From positions 1 to 7,501 of the forward strand of contig QMQL01000038.1 in NCBI GenBank assembly GCA_003650505.1: a stretch of 7,501 nucleotides of DNA, in the 5' to 3' direction. Each line of letters begins with the position of its first letter. The stretch's first letter is position 1. Below the pieces are notes generated by a model, which saw only the letters and a list, made by a program, of their open reading frames with translations, ran no database searches and was not told the DNA's origin. Of this stretch, positions 7,369-7,501 are shown piece by piece. The translations under genes were made by a program, and so were the position numbers. This DNA comes from Candidatus Acetothermia bacterium (GTDB lineage Bacteria > Bipolaricaulota > Bipolaricaulia > UBA7950 > UBA9294).

Positions 7369-7501
7369 CATAGATCGACGACGCATTCGACGATCCATCG
7401 CCCCTCCTCCTCTTTGACCGCAAGGCCGAGGTAGCTTACCCCCTTCACTTCGGTCCCGGGTGAATGCCGCTTTGGATCGAATCCCTCCCCGAGCCCTGCC
7501 C
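7368..7501 (-). CDS. Archease, C-terminal 43 residues (5' end outside window)
   Basis: Archease is a small (about 140 aa) protein that activates RtcB, speeding its guanylylation and allowing multiple turnover. Only the C-terminus is present, and it is too short to appear as a separate long reading frame. The translation contains GEGFDPKRH, then GTEVKGVSYLGLAV, and ends in VECVVDL before TGA (7368-7370). This matches the family's C-terminal pattern: a DP..RH loop, EVKA(V/A)(T/S)Y, then a strand ending in an Asp near the C-terminus. The final Asp is retained as the penultimate residue. The family usually has His after the TY pair (TYHGL); here it is Leu (SYLGL). Position directly upstream of rtcB on the same strand strongly supports the call. 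The promoter of the pair must lie beyond the right edge. Confidence 0.88.
   Translation of the reverse strand, partial: AGLGEGFDPKRHSPGTEVKGVSYLGLAVKEEEGRWIVECVVDL

Noticed and set aside
1..7501. CRISPR arrays, insertion sequences, attachment sites, tRNA or rRNA genes, toxin-antitoxin or defence modules.
   Set aside because: I saw no regularly spaced repeats, transposase motifs, terminal inverted repeats or RNA-gene sequences; nearly all bases are accounted for by six housekeeping genes.

Overview
This is a GC-rich bacterial chromosome segment, almost entirely coding, carrying housekeeping genes. From left to right: the 5' part of alaS (alanyl-tRNA synthetase, minus strand, cut by the left edge); a 159-bp divergent promoter region; a plus-strand operon of a DivIC/FtsB-type division protein, dnaE (DNA polymerase III alpha) and a membrane-anchored YvcK/CofD-like protein; then, converging on it, a minus-strand RNA-repair pair, archease (cut by the right edge) followed by rtcB.

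The plus-strand genes are packed with overlapping stop/start codons (TTGA between divIC and dnaE, ATGA between dnaE and yvcK), so translational coupling is likely. The operon joins division-septum assembly, chromosome replication and a regulator of central metabolism and cell-wall precursor supply. The two minus-strand genes are 9 nt apart, and the rtcB Shine-Dalgarno touches the archease stop. Archease activates RtcB, so they form a functional pair. yvcK and rtcB end tail to tail with 2 nt between their stop codons.

The main irregularity is a reading-frame break in dnaE near 1398-1416. The first 74 codons are in one frame and the rest, through 4612, is in the -1 frame. Restoring one G in a short G run gives a continuous, family-length (about 1144 aa) polymerase with all expected catalytic and PHP residues, so a missing base (sequencing/assembly error or recent mutation) is the simplest reading.

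Organism: certainly bacterial (DnaE, AlaRS, DivIC, YvcK, Shine-Dalgarno sites, sigma70-like promoters). High GC, frequent AGG arginine codons, an intact PHP metal site in DnaE and an archease-RtcB pair would suit a thermophilic or deep-branching lineage, but I cannot assign a phylum from the sequence alone. No mobile elements, tRNA/rRNA genes, CRISPR arrays or defence genes are visible, and I did not find an undescribed system.
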